64,000 nt of DNA, from positions 124,001 to 188,000 of the forward strand of contig NZ_JBIRXP010000001.1 in NCBI RefSeq assembly GCF_044389085.1, read 5' to 3'. The notes under the pieces were generated by a model. That model ran no database searches, had not been told where the DNA came from, and saw only the letters and a program-made list of their open reading frames with translations. Source of the stretch: Isoptericola sp044389085 (lineage in GTDB: Bacteria > Actinomycetota > Actinomycetes > Actinomycetales > Cellulomonadaceae). Shown here piece by piece: positions 33,239 through 41,142 of the stretch; position 1 is the stretch's first letter, and the number at the start of each line of letters is the position of its first letter. The position numbers and the translations under genes are program-made.

Positions 33239-33250
33239 GCGCTCCTCCAA

Positions 33251-33271
33251 GCCTGTACAGGGGTGTCCAGG
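33251..33271 (-). promoter_or_regulatory. TetR-type operator before the TetR gene
   Basis: On the minus strand GGACA-CCCC-TGTAC lies within a 21-base near-palindrome. It has the same half-site spacing (ACA-N4-TGT) as the sites at 32521 and 33805, and sits immediately upstream of the regulator start. Confidence 0.6.
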
Positions 33272-33783
33272 TTAACGGTCCGGGCTGGTGAAGCGGTGGC
33301 AGTCGACCTCGACGGCCCCGCCCGGCACGGGAGCCCGGTGCGCGAACCGGCCCTCGTCGACCCAGCCCTGCCGCGCGTAGAAACGGCGGCCGGGCGTGTT
33401 CCCCGTCGCGACGGCGAGCCAGACGCGCGGGTGGCCCGCGGCCCGGATGCTCCGCTCCGCGTGGCGCAGCAGGGCGCCGCCGACGCCGCCGCCGCGGGAC
33501 GCGCGGTCGAGGTACAGCTGGTCCACCTCGTCCCCGGCGATCATGACGAAGCCGACGACGGCGCCGTCGCGGACCACGACGGTCGTGTCCGCGACGCGCT
33601 CGTGCGCGCGTTCCGTGAACGACGCCGGGGTGCGTGCCGCCACGAGCGCGTCGGGCACGTGGCCGAGGTGTGCGTCCGTCCAGCCCTCGCGCCAGATGCG
33701 GGCGACGGCGTCCGTGTCGTCCGGCGTCGCGGGCCGGAGGGTGGCGTGGCGGGCTCTGCGGTCGGCCGTGGGTCCTGCGTCAT
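33272..33783 (-). pseudogene. GNAT acetyltransferase, frameshifted by a 5-bp tandem duplication
   Basis: ATG 33783 (with GGAAGG upstream) opens MTQDPRPTAEPAT, but the GNAT body (RPATPDDTDAVARIW to FTSPDR) lies in another frame. At the junction GTGGC is repeated twice (33741-33750). Removing one copy joins the two parts in frame as AEPATLRPATPDD, an intact GNAT of about 168 residues with the acetyl-CoA loop RGGGVGG. As it stands only an N-terminally cut product from GTG 33658 could be made. Disruption, sequencing error and a slippage switch are all possible. It would acetylate an amine substrate if functional. Confidence 0.75.
33741..33750. repeat. 5-bp tandem duplication that breaks the GNAT reading frame
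   Basis: GTGGCGTGGC, two direct copies of GTGGC. Deleting one restores an intact GNAT frame without an internal stop. Confidence 0.8.
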
Positions 33784-33804
33784 CGTGGACACCCTTCCGC
33801 TATC

Positions 33805-33822
33805 TCGAACAGGCATGTACAG
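33805..33822. promoter_or_regulatory. TetR-type operator between GNAT and the membrane-protein gene
   Basis: TCGAACA-GGCA-TGTACAG matches the MFS operator half-site exactly on the left (TCGAACAGGCATGT) and the TetR-gene site on the right (TGTAC). It lies between the leftward GNAT gene and the rightward gene at 33887, so the TetR protein may control both. Confidence 0.6.
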
Positions 33823-33886
33823 TTTAAGGTGCTCGATCGTCAGCGACCCACCGCCGCGTTTCGCCACGCACGAGAGCGAGAAGACC

Positions 33887-34468
33887 ATGACCCAGGACCA
33901 GGTGTCGGGCACGTCGACGGGCGGCGGCGTCCGGCGCTCGCCGTTCGGCAGGGTGTGGCCTGCGGCGCTGGGGGTGCTCGTCGCCGCCGCGACCGTGTTC
34001 GGGCTCGCCGACGCCCGCGACGTCGCGCCGGTGCTCGCCGCCTCCGGGTTCGTCTACCTGGCGGCCGCGGCGCTCGGCCGCCCGGGTGCTGCCTGGGCCG
34101 CGTTCGGCGTGACGTTCGTGCTGATCGGCGTCGCCAAGGTGACCGACCTCGACCCGACGCCCTGGATGATCGGCCTCGCCGTGGTGCTGGCCGTCGTCGG
34201 CCTCGCGGCCGGGCGCGGGCGCCCTCCGTGGTCCCTGCCGCTCCAGGCCGCGGCCATGCTCGTGCTCGGCGCCGCCGCGCTGGCGGCCGTCCGGCTGGAC
34301 GCCACCGCGGGCGGGCTCGTCGTCGCCGTCGGCCTGCTTGGTCACGCCGCGTGGGACGCCTACCACCACCGCACCGGCCGCGTCGTCGCCCGGTCGCTCG
34401 CGGAGTTCTGCGGCGTCCTCGACGTGGTCCTCGCCGTCGCGCTCACGGTGCTCGTGCTGACGGCGTGA
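33887..34468 (+). CDS. Small polytopic membrane protein of unknown function
   Basis: A 193-residue protein with about six predicted transmembrane segments starting near residue 24 (PAALGVLVAAATVFGLAD) and a GHAAWDAYHHRTGRVVARSLAEF segment with several His near 155-175. I recognise no family with certainty. ATG 33887 follows GAGCGAGAAG. The TetR-like operator at 33805 lies 64 bases upstream, so it is probably part of that regulon. Confidence 0.75.
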   Translation: MTQDQVSGTSTGGGVRRSPFGRVWPAALGVLVAAATVFGLADARDVAPVLAASGFVYLAAAALGRPGAAWAAFGVTFVLIGVAKVTDLDPTPWMIGLAVVLAVVGLAAGRGRPPWSLPLQAAAMLVLGAAALAAVRLDATAGGLVVAVGLLGHAAWDAYHHRTGRVVARSLAEFCGVLDVVLAVALTVLVLTA

Positions 34469-34487
34469 CCGCGGGCTCGCGGCGAGG

Positions 34488-34967
34488 TCAGAGGCCGAGA
34501 TCGACCTCGCGGCGGACGTCGCGGTCGGGTTCGAGCACGGAGAACCGCGACACGACGGCATGGAAGAGGCGCAGGTCGGCGGGCGCGACGACGCGGTCGA
34601 GGGTCCACGGTCCCAAGCCCTCGGCGCGGGAGCGGCGGTCGAAGATCGCGAGGCAGCGCTCGCGGTCCGTCGTCGGCACCTCGCCGGCGGACGCCTCCGC
34701 GTAGACGGCGCGAGGCCGTCCGTCGACGGGCACCGGGGTCTCGAAGACCACGATCCCCACCGCGGAGCGCGCCGCGACGTTGGCCGAGTGACGCGTGCCG
34801 AGGCGGGAGACCCAGACGAGCTCCCGCCCCTCGCGCGCGAACCAGACCGGGGTGGGCCACGGGTTCCCGTCGGCGTCCGCGGACGCGAGGACCAGGTATC
34901 TGCCGTCGTCCAGGACCTGCCGCGCGAGTGCGGCGTCGTCGCGCTGCTCGTGGTGCGGGGGTGTCAT
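34488..34967 (-). CDS. Pyridoxamine 5'-phosphate oxidase-like (split-barrel flavin) protein
   Basis: A 159-residue protein with the split beta-barrel pattern of PNPOx-like and F420-dependent reductases: YLVLASADADGNPWPTPVWFAREGRELVWVS is the typical first barrel (residues 24-54), and the ending SRFSVLEPD is usual. FMN or F420 binding is inferred from the family. GGGAGG lies upstream of the ATG. It is convergent with the membrane-protein gene at 33887. Confidence 0.85.
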   Translation of the reverse strand: MTPPHHEQRDDAALARQVLDDGRYLVLASADADGNPWPTPVWFAREGRELVWVSRLGTRHSANVAARSAVGIVVFETPVPVDGRPRAVYAEASAGEVPTTDRERCLAIFDRRSRAEGLGPWTLDRVVAPADLRLFHAVVSRFSVLEPDRDVRREVDLGL

Positions 34968-35035
34968 CGGTGCCTCCCTGCCGGGGCTGCTCGCACCATG
35001 CTGGCACGCCCCGGGCCCGCCGTGCCGGGCGGCCC

Positions 35036-35458
35036 TCAGGAGTCGGCGCGACGTGTCAGGTCCGCGAGCACCTCGCGGTAGTGCGAGTTCTCCATGACCC
35101 CGAGCACGTTGCCGAACGGGTCCACCACCGCCCCGGTGACGAACCCGGGACCGCGCTCGATCGGCTCCTGGTAGGCCGTGGCGCCGAGCTCGAGCAGCCG
35201 GGCCCAGGCGCCGTGGACGTCGTCGACCGCCCAGTAGGCGACCGCTCCGGCGGCGCCGTCGGGCTGCGGGGGAGCGTAGCGCCGGTCCATGATCCCCAGC
35301 TCGTGCTGGTAGTCGCCGATGCGGAACTCCGCATAGGCGAGCGAGCCGCCGGCCTCGCGGGCGAAGTAGGCCTCGGTGCCCAGCACCTCGGCGTACCAGT
35401 CGCGGGCGGCGGCGACGTCGTCGGCCAGGTAGGTGATGGTGGTCAGTCCGCGCAGCAT
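35036..35458 (-). CDS. VOC-family protein controlled with a WYL regulator
   Basis: A 140-residue single-domain VOC protein. TITYLADDVAAARDWYAEVLG opens and VDPFGNVLGVMEN closes the domain. This type is often encoded divergently from a YafY/WYL regulator, as here. ATG 35458 has GAGGAG about six bases upstream. Two palindromes lie between it and the regulator. The ligand is unknown. Confidence 0.87.
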   Translation of the reverse strand: MLRGLTTITYLADDVAAARDWYAEVLGTEAYFAREAGGSLAYAEFRIGDYQHELGIMDRRYAPPQPDGAAGAVAYWAVDDVHGAWARLLELGATAYQEPIERGPGFVTGAVVDPFGNVLGVMENSHYREVLADLTRRADS

Positions 35459-35476
35459 GTCGGCTCCTCGTGCTCG

Positions 35477-35508
35477 GTGCTCACGAGGTCCGGTGACCTC
35501 GTGAGCAC
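35477..35508. promoter_or_regulatory. Perfect 14-bp inverted repeat
   Basis: GTGCTCACGAGGTC and GACCTCGTGAGCAC flank CGGT. It sits 19 bases upstream of the leftward VOC gene start, a good place for a repressor or activator of that gene. Confidence 0.6.
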
Positions 35509-35521
35509 CACTCTTCCGGCC

Positions 35522-35546
35522 AAAGTGCTCATCTTCTGACCACTTT
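35522..35546. promoter_or_regulatory. AAAGTG/CACTTT inverted repeat before the WYL gene
   Basis: AAAGTG and CACTTT lie 13 bases apart, with a GTGCTCATC / GACCAC imperfect core. It lies 19 bases before the WYL regulator start. WYL/YafY regulators often bind such sites in their own divergent promoter. Confidence 0.5.
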
Positions 35547-35564
35547 TCGTGGCAGTCTCGGAGC

Positions 35565-36539
35565 ATGCGCGCCGACCGCCTCATCCAGGTGCTGCTCCAC
35601 CTGCAGTCGCGCCCTCGCGTCACGGCGGCGGAGCTCGCCGGCGCGCTCGAGGTCTCGGTGGCCACCGCGCGCCGGGACCTCGAGGCGCTGTCGGCCGCAG
35701 GAGTGCCCGTGTACCCGCAGCCGGGTCGCGGGGGCGGGTGGTCGCTGCTCGGCGGGTCGCGCACGGACCTCAGCGGGCTCACGGCGCCCGAGGCGCGCGC
35801 GCTGTTCCTGCTCGCCGGTCCGGGCGCGGCCTCGTCCGACGACGCGCGGGCGGCGCTGCGCAAGCTCGTGCGGGCGCTGCCCGCGACGTTCCGTGCCGAG
35901 GCGGAGGCGGCCGCCGCGGCCGTGGTCGTGGACCGGGAGGGGTGGAGCGGGGCCCGGCCCGCCCGGCCGCCGGAGGTGGACGCGCTGCAGCGCGCCGTCG
36001 TCGAGCGGCGCCGCGTGCGGATCGACTACACGGGTGCGACCGGGTACTCGTCGCAGCGCGACCTCGACCCCTGGGGCCTCGTCGACAAGGACGGCGCGTG
36101 GTACCTGATCGCCGGCACGCCCCGCGGCCCGCGCACGTTCCGCGTCGACCGCATCGGCGCGCTGGACGTCACGGACGAGCCCGCCGTCGTCCCCGACGAC
36201 GTCGACCTGCAGGCCGAGTGGGACCGCGTCGTCGGCGAGGTCGAGCTTAAGCGGTCCGCGACGTGGGCCACCGTGCGCGTGGCCACCGAGCACGTCGGCG
36301 TCCTGCGCGCCCAGTTCGGGCGGCACACGGTCGTCGTCGACGACGGCCAGGACGGCGACGACGCCCGCGCGACCGTGCGGGTCGCCGCGCCCACGCCGCT
36401 CGACGTCGCACGCCACCTGGCGGGCTGGGGCGCGCAGGCGGACGTCGTCGGACCGACCGAGGTGCGCACGGAGCTCGCCCGCCTCGGGGCGGAGCTTGCC
36501 GCGGCGCACGGTGGGCCCGACGCCGACGCCCGGTCGTGA
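35565..36539 (+). CDS. WYL-domain (YafY-type) transcriptional regulator
   Basis: A 324-residue regulator. The N-terminal winged helix is MRADRLIQVLLHLQSRPRVT, followed by AAELAGALEVSVATARRDLEAL. The WYL domain (about 145-225) has RRVRIDYTGATGYSSQRDLDPWG, with the canonical trio present as WYLIAG. A C-terminal WCX-like extension covers about 235-315. WYL domains sense small ligands or nucleic acids. The gene is divergent from the VOC protein at 35036. No strong Shine-Dalgarno sequence precedes its ATG. Confidence 0.92.
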   Translation: MRADRLIQVLLHLQSRPRVTAAELAGALEVSVATARRDLEALSAAGVPVYPQPGRGGGWSLLGGSRTDLSGLTAPEARALFLLAGPGAASSDDARAALRKLVRALPATFRAEAEAAAAAVVVDREGWSGARPARPPEVDALQRAVVERRRVRIDYTGATGYSSQRDLDPWGLVDKDGAWYLIAGTPRGPRTFRVDRIGALDVTDEPAVVPDDVDLQAEWDRVVGEVELKRSATWATVRVATEHVGVLRAQFGRHTVVVDDGQDGDDARATVRVAAPTPLDVARHLAGWGAQADVVGPTEVRTELARLGAELAAAHGGPDADARS

Positions 36540-36586
36540 CCGCGAGGGTCACGACCGGGGCGCGAGGCCCACCTCCATCATCACTG

Positions 36587-39076
36587 TCAGAGGCAGACGT
36601 GCGAGCTGCCGGCCCGGACCGTGGTGCGCTCGGTGCTGCCGGGGTGCGTGCTGACCCGCAGGTGCGCGGCGGCCGTGGCGTTGACGTCGAAGCACGCGCC
36701 GTCGGGACCCAGCGCGAAGTCGCGCACGACGACGCGGCCGCCGGTCGACCGGAACACGGTCCGCCCATCCCGCTCCAGCGTGGTGACGCGCGGGCTCACC
36801 GTCGCGGCGTAGATGTGGTCGCCCACACGCACGTCGTCGACGGAGTTGCGTCCGGGCAGGGCATGCGAGCCGAAGGTGACCGACCCGCGCCGCCCCCACG
36901 CGTCCTCGGCGACGAGCTCGTGCACCGCCATGAGGGGCATGACGTTCGACCAGGTGTAGTAGCGCCACGCGCTGTCCACCGCCGAGGCGTTGATGACCTG
37001 GCCGGGCTCCGGGTCGAAGTACTCGGGGAAGAACCCGTTCTCGTCCCAGCTGTCGAGGTACATGCTCGTGCTCTTCGTCGCCAGCTCGCCCGCGGCCCCG
37101 TCGAGCCCGTACCGCTTGAGGCCGTCGTAGACGGTGGCGTTCATCGGGGGCCAGACGGCGCCGCGCCACTGCTCGCAGGTGTTCTCCTCGCCCCAGCCCA
37201 GGTAGTACGTGTACTTGGGGGACGAGGTCGCGGAGACGTCGCCGTTGGCGCAGTACTCCGCGTCGTCGCGGCTGATGCTCGGGATCGCGTACTCGCCCCA
37301 GAACTGGTCCGGGTCGAGCAGGTTCTCCTCGACCGTGCGCTGCGCCCGCTCGGGCGTGGCGAGCCCGCCGAACAGCGGGTAGAAGATCGTGGGCGTGACG
37401 ACGTTCCCCCACGTCCCGTCGAGGTTCCGGTCGAGGTACATGCCGCGCTCGTCGTCCCAGAGGGTGTCGTTCGCGGCGCGCTTGGTCCGGTCCAGCACCG
37501 CGGCGAACCGGCGGGCGTCGTCGGGGCGGTCGAGCGCGGTGGCGAGCTCCGTCAGCGAGTCGGCCATCAGTGCGTAGTAGGAGGTCAGCGCGACGTCCGT
37601 GAGGTCGGTGTTGTCGCGCTCGTCGCCGCTGCCGCCCTCCTTGGCGATGCGATCGGCGGCGAGGTAGACGGGCAGGTCGTCGAGGCCGAGGTGGTTGCCG
37701 ACCTTGCTCGGGTCGCCGTCGTACGGCGCCTCGAGGAGGCCGTCGTCGTTCACGTCCCACTCGGGCAGCTTGTCGAAGAACTCCACGAGCGCCGGGTAGG
37801 CCTGCTCGACGAGCTCGCGGTCGCCCGTGGCGTCGAAGATGCGCATGACGGCATAGGCGTGCATCGGGCCGGCGTGCAGCTGGTCGTAGCGTGGCCCGCC
37901 CGAGGCGAACAGCACGCGCTCGTGCTGGCGGGCCAGGTCCGGGTCCACGGTGAGCGCGGTGATCGCGTCCCAGGCGGAGTCCCAGCCGGTGAAGATCGAG
38001 TCGTTCTCCGCCCCGCCGCGGCCCCAGCCCCACACGAGGAAGCTCTGCCGCGACCGCTCGTCGTAGTTCGCGTTGAGGGCCATGGCGCTGCGCATCGCGG
38101 TCGCCGCGCGGCCTGCCGGCCCGCTGCCGCTGAGCGTGCCGTGGTCGGCCTTCGCCCGGGCCCGGGCGAGGGTGCCGAGGATGCTGGACCGGCCGGGGCG
38201 CGCTGTCGGTGGCTGGTCGTCCACGCTCGTCGTGAAGGTGATCGTCTCGCCCTCCTCCAGCGAGTACCGCAGCGCGGCCGCGGCGTCGCCGGCCGCAGCT
38301 TCCTCGCCCTCCATCGCGGCGACCAGGTCGTCCTCGGACGCATAGGCCGCGGCGTCGTCCGGCGCCTGCGTGGGCAGGAGGGCGAAATGGCCGACCTCGT
38401 CGGGGTCGTCGAGCCCGGCACCGGTGGCGCGGATGGCGCCGTCGGTGACCTCGTAGGAGTTCTCCTCGTCCCACGGCGCTGCGGCCTCGAGGAAGACGGT
38501 CGCGTCGGCGTCGCGCGCGGTGACCGACCCGACCAGCGTGTTCGGCGCGGTCCGGGCGAACCGCAGGACGATCGTCTGCTTGTCGCGCTGGGTCTGGTCG
38601 TAGCGTGCCTGGAGGTTTGGCAGCTGCTCGCGTGCCTCCGCCACCTGTTCGGCGGACCACTCGTCGGGGTGGTCGAGGATCTCGCGCAGCGCCCCGAGAC
38701 GGTCGGAGGTGACCGTGCGGTCGTCGCTGCTGACCTCCACCTCGTAGTACGAGCCGTCGACGGTCACCGGGCCGACATGGCCGACGTGGTTCAGCAGACC
38801 CTGGTTCTCGCGGACGAGCTTCCCGGCGGACGTCAGCAGGTCGACCCGGAGGGCGAAGCGGCTCTCGCCCTCGCCGACGAGCAGCGCGCCGTTGTCGTCC
38901 CGCTCGACGTAGCCGGGCAGGGCGAAGGGGCGCTGGATCCCGACGTCGGGGTCGGGCGGCGTGCCTGCGCCCGTCGCGCCCCCGGCGGGGACGGCGACGG
39001 CCGCGAGCAGGGATGCCGCGGCGCCGACGAGGACGGGCGCGCGGCGCAGGGCTCGGGCGGTCTGGCGGTCGGTCAT
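36587..39076 (-). CDS. Secreted GH63-like (alpha/alpha)6 glycoside hydrolase
   Basis: An 829-residue exported enzyme (hydrophobic signal at about 12-35). An N-terminal beta-sandwich (about 45-290) precedes an (alpha/alpha)6 barrel. FTGWDSAWDAI near residue 390 and RGAVWPPMNATVYDGLKRYG near 685 match the GH63/YgjK-type barrel, where an Asp and a Glu catalyse inverting hydrolysis of alpha-glycosides. No close characterised relative is obvious. The start ATG 39076 has GGGAG six bases upstream. A TGTGAGCGCTCACA palindrome and an upstream hairpin indicate its own promoter rather than run-through from the beta-helix genes. Confidence 0.8.
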   Translation of the reverse strand: MTDRQTARALRRAPVLVGAAASLLAAVAVPAGGATGAGTPPDPDVGIQRPFALPGYVERDDNGALLVGEGESRFALRVDLLTSAGKLVRENQGLLNHVGHVGPVTVDGSYYEVEVSSDDRTVTSDRLGALREILDHPDEWSAEQVAEAREQLPNLQARYDQTQRDKQTIVLRFARTAPNTLVGSVTARDADATVFLEAAAPWDEENSYEVTDGAIRATGAGLDDPDEVGHFALLPTQAPDDAAAYASEDDLVAAMEGEEAAAGDAAAALRYSLEEGETITFTTSVDDQPPTARPGRSSILGTLARARAKADHGTLSGSGPAGRAATAMRSAMALNANYDERSRQSFLVWGWGRGGAENDSIFTGWDSAWDAITALTVDPDLARQHERVLFASGGPRYDQLHAGPMHAYAVMRIFDATGDRELVEQAYPALVEFFDKLPEWDVNDDGLLEAPYDGDPSKVGNHLGLDDLPVYLAADRIAKEGGSGDERDNTDLTDVALTSYYALMADSLTELATALDRPDDARRFAAVLDRTKRAANDTLWDDERGMYLDRNLDGTWGNVVTPTIFYPLFGGLATPERAQRTVEENLLDPDQFWGEYAIPSISRDDAEYCANGDVSATSSPKYTYYLGWGEENTCEQWRGAVWPPMNATVYDGLKRYGLDGAAGELATKSTSMYLDSWDENGFFPEYFDPEPGQVINASAVDSAWRYYTWSNVMPLMAVHELVAEDAWGRRGSVTFGSHALPGRNSVDDVRVGDHIYAATVSPRVTTLERDGRTVFRSTGGRVVVRDFALGPDGACFDVNATAAAHLRVSTHPGSTERTTVRAGSSHVCL

Positions 39077-39090
39077 GGTTGCTCCCGGTC

Positions 39091-39104
39091 TGTGAGCGCT
39101 CACA
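39091..39104. promoter_or_regulatory. TGTGAGCGCTCACA palindrome before the GH63-like gene
   Basis: A perfect 14-bp palindrome 14 bases before the GH63-like start. Its GCGC centre and GTGAGC arms resemble LacI-family operators. It differs from the AAAGCGCTTT site of the lacI gene in this window, so another LacI-type protein is probable. Confidence 0.7.
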
Positions 39105-39120
39105 TGGGTGGACGGAAGGG

Positions 39121-39155
39121 CGGCCGTGCCCGCGCGCGGGGCGCGGGCACGGCCG
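39121..39155 (-). terminator. Hairpin after the second beta-helix gene
   Basis: CGGCCGTGCCCGCGC pairs perfectly with its complement around loop GCGGG, eight bases past the stop at 39163. An almost identical hairpin follows the neighbouring paralogue at 41103. Confidence 0.75.
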
Positions 39156-39162
39156 CGGGGTG

Positions 39163-41058
39163 TCAGTCGACGGGGTAGGGGAAGTCGGCGGTGACGCCGA
39201 TCTGGTCGTACTGCATCTGCGAGGCGTCGAAGTCGTCCTCCCAGCTGCCGTTGGTGACCTCGTTGCAGTCGTAGGACTGGTAGGACTGGTCGGTGGTCCT
39301 GCCGACCTCGATGTTGGAGAAGGCGAACGCGCAGCCGCCGGCGTCCATGTGTACGCCGCGGGTGCCGCTGTCGGGCATCGCGCCGGCAGGGTCGGGGACG
39401 ACGTCGCCGATGACCATCTGGTCGACGGTGTTCTGCACCGGGTGCGGCTCCTGGTTGTCCACCCCGTACGTGTAGAACGCGCCCATGTCGCCCGAGTCCA
39501 GGCCGGCCTTGTCGATGCGGATGTACCGGAACGTGTTGTTGTCGGTGTACTGCTCGCCGTCCTTGACCTCCGGCCGGGACTCGAGGCTGATGCCGTAGCG
39601 GGCGGAGTGCTTGACGTGCACGTGCTCCACGAGGTTGTCGCCCGTGTCCATGAGCTCGATGCCGGAGGCGTCGCCCGGGACCAGCTCGCCGACGTGGTCG
39701 ATGGAGAGGTTGCGGAACGTGTGCTGGTGGGTCAGGTCGCCCTCTCCCGGCCAGCCGCCCTCGACCTTGATGCCGTCTGCCCCGAGGTTCTCCAGCAGGG
39801 AGTCCTCGACGGTCAGGTGGTCATTCGCGAACAGCGCGTAGACGCCAGTGAAGCCGGTGTCGCGCACATGCATGCCCGTGAGAGTGATGTGCGAGGTGTT
39901 CTCGAGGGTGACGGCGCCGAAGCGGTTGCGGGGCATCTCGATCTGGCGGTCGTACTCGGGGTACTCGTGCGGGACGCCGGCGTCTCCCGCGCTGGTCCAG
40001 CCCGCCCGGTACCAGCCCACGAAGTCGGAGTACTGCACGCCGAGACCGTCGAACGTGATGTCGTGCGCGCGGTCCTCGGGGGAGTCGCCCTTGACGTCCA
40101 CGAGCGTCGTGACCGTCGGTCGCATGACGGTCACGACGTCCATCGAGCCCGCGGCCGGCTTGTAGTAGAGCTCGCCCGCCTCGTGGTCGAGGTAGTACTC
40201 GCCGGCCTGGTCGAGGAAGTCGAGCGAGTTCTGCAGGAAGTAGCGGGAGCCGCTGCGGCTGTTGATCATCGCGTAGCGGGTCCAGTGGTCGAGGATGATC
40301 TTGTTGTCGGTGTCCTTGACGTCGGCGTTCTTGATCGGCACGGTGTCGGTGAACCAGCTCCACGAGCCCCCCGACCAGATCGTGACCTGCGCCGGCCAGC
40401 CGGTGTACGAGCCGAGGTCCGCCGTCTCGTCCCACTCGCCAGGGTTGTAGCCGATCTGGTCGCGGACCCCCTCCTTCTCGGGCTCGATCAGGCGCGAGAA
40501 GAGGTACGGCGCGTGGGTGTCCTCGCTCGTGCGGTTCGGGTGCCGCGCGGTGGTGGCGCGGTCGCCGTCGACGAACAGGGTGAAGAAGGGGGCGTCCAGG
40601 TCGACAGGGGCCCTGTAGATGCCGTCCTGGTAGGGCTCCCAGCCGGTGACGGGCTCGGCGCCGACGAGGTTGGCCTTGCCGGGGCCGTCGGCGGAGCGGT
40701 AGATCACCTGGTGGCCGTTGTTGCCGGAGTCTTTCTCGGTGAACTCGATGGTCTCGTCGACGGGGTAGTCGCCCTCGGCGAGGTTGACCACGATGTCGCA
40801 GCGCATCTTGCGCTCGTGGTTGAGCCCGAGGTCCTGGATGTGGTCGCGGGCCTTGTCGAGGGTGGCCCAGGGCTTCTTCTGGCTGCCGTCGCCGCGGTCG
40901 TCGTCGCCGTCGGGCGAGACGTAGAGCTGCGGGCATCTCGCCGTGCTCGTCGTGGTGGCGGCGTACGGGTCGAAGGCCGTGGCCCCGATCCCGGCGGCGG
41001 CGACCACGGCGAGGGTGACGACCGCCGCGGTACTGGTCCTGATCCATCGTCTGGACAT
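39163..41058 (-). CDS. Secreted right-handed beta-helix protein B (GH141-like)
   Basis: A 631-residue exported protein. Residues 1-29 form an export signal with a hydrophobic core and RRWIR start. The mature part opens with YVSPDGDDDRGDG, then IEFTEKDSGNNG and VTGWEP, the pattern of GH141-type parallel beta-helix enzymes, whose known members include an alpha-L-fucosidase and a xylanase. The C-terminal half is rich in beta-helix repeats. It is a tandem paralogue of the protein at 41143-43035: the first 150 and last 300 residues are about 90% identical, while roughly residues 150-330 have diverged far more. Catalytic residues cannot be assigned by eye. Confidence 0.75.
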   Translation of the reverse strand: MSRRWIRTSTAAVVTLAVVAAAGIGATAFDPYAATTTSTARCPQLYVSPDGDDDRGDGSQKKPWATLDKARDHIQDLGLNHERKMRCDIVVNLAEGDYPVDETIEFTEKDSGNNGHQVIYRSADGPGKANLVGAEPVTGWEPYQDGIYRAPVDLDAPFFTLFVDGDRATTARHPNRTSEDTHAPYLFSRLIEPEKEGVRDQIGYNPGEWDETADLGSYTGWPAQVTIWSGGSWSWFTDTVPIKNADVKDTDNKIILDHWTRYAMINSRSGSRYFLQNSLDFLDQAGEYYLDHEAGELYYKPAAGSMDVVTVMRPTVTTLVDVKGDSPEDRAHDITFDGLGVQYSDFVGWYRAGWTSAGDAGVPHEYPEYDRQIEMPRNRFGAVTLENTSHITLTGMHVRDTGFTGVYALFANDHLTVEDSLLENLGADGIKVEGGWPGEGDLTHQHTFRNLSIDHVGELVPGDASGIELMDTGDNLVEHVHVKHSARYGISLESRPEVKDGEQYTDNNTFRYIRIDKAGLDSGDMGAFYTYGVDNQEPHPVQNTVDQMVIGDVVPDPAGAMPDSGTRGVHMDAGGCAFAFSNIEVGRTTDQSYQSYDCNEVTNGSWEDDFDASQMQYDQIGVTADFPYPVD

Positions 41059-41102
41059 CGGTGTCCTTCCGGTCGGTGTGGAGCGGGAGAGGAACGGGGG
41101 CG

Positions 41103-41135
41103 GGCCGTGCCCGCGCGCGGGGCGCGGGCACGGCC
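41103..41135 (-). terminator. Hairpin after the first beta-helix gene
   Basis: GGCCGTGCCCGCGC pairs with its complement around loop GCGGG, eight bases past the stop at 41143. Arms and loop match the hairpin at 39121, so the duplication included the 3' flank. Confidence 0.75.
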
Positions 41136-41142
41136 GCGGGTC

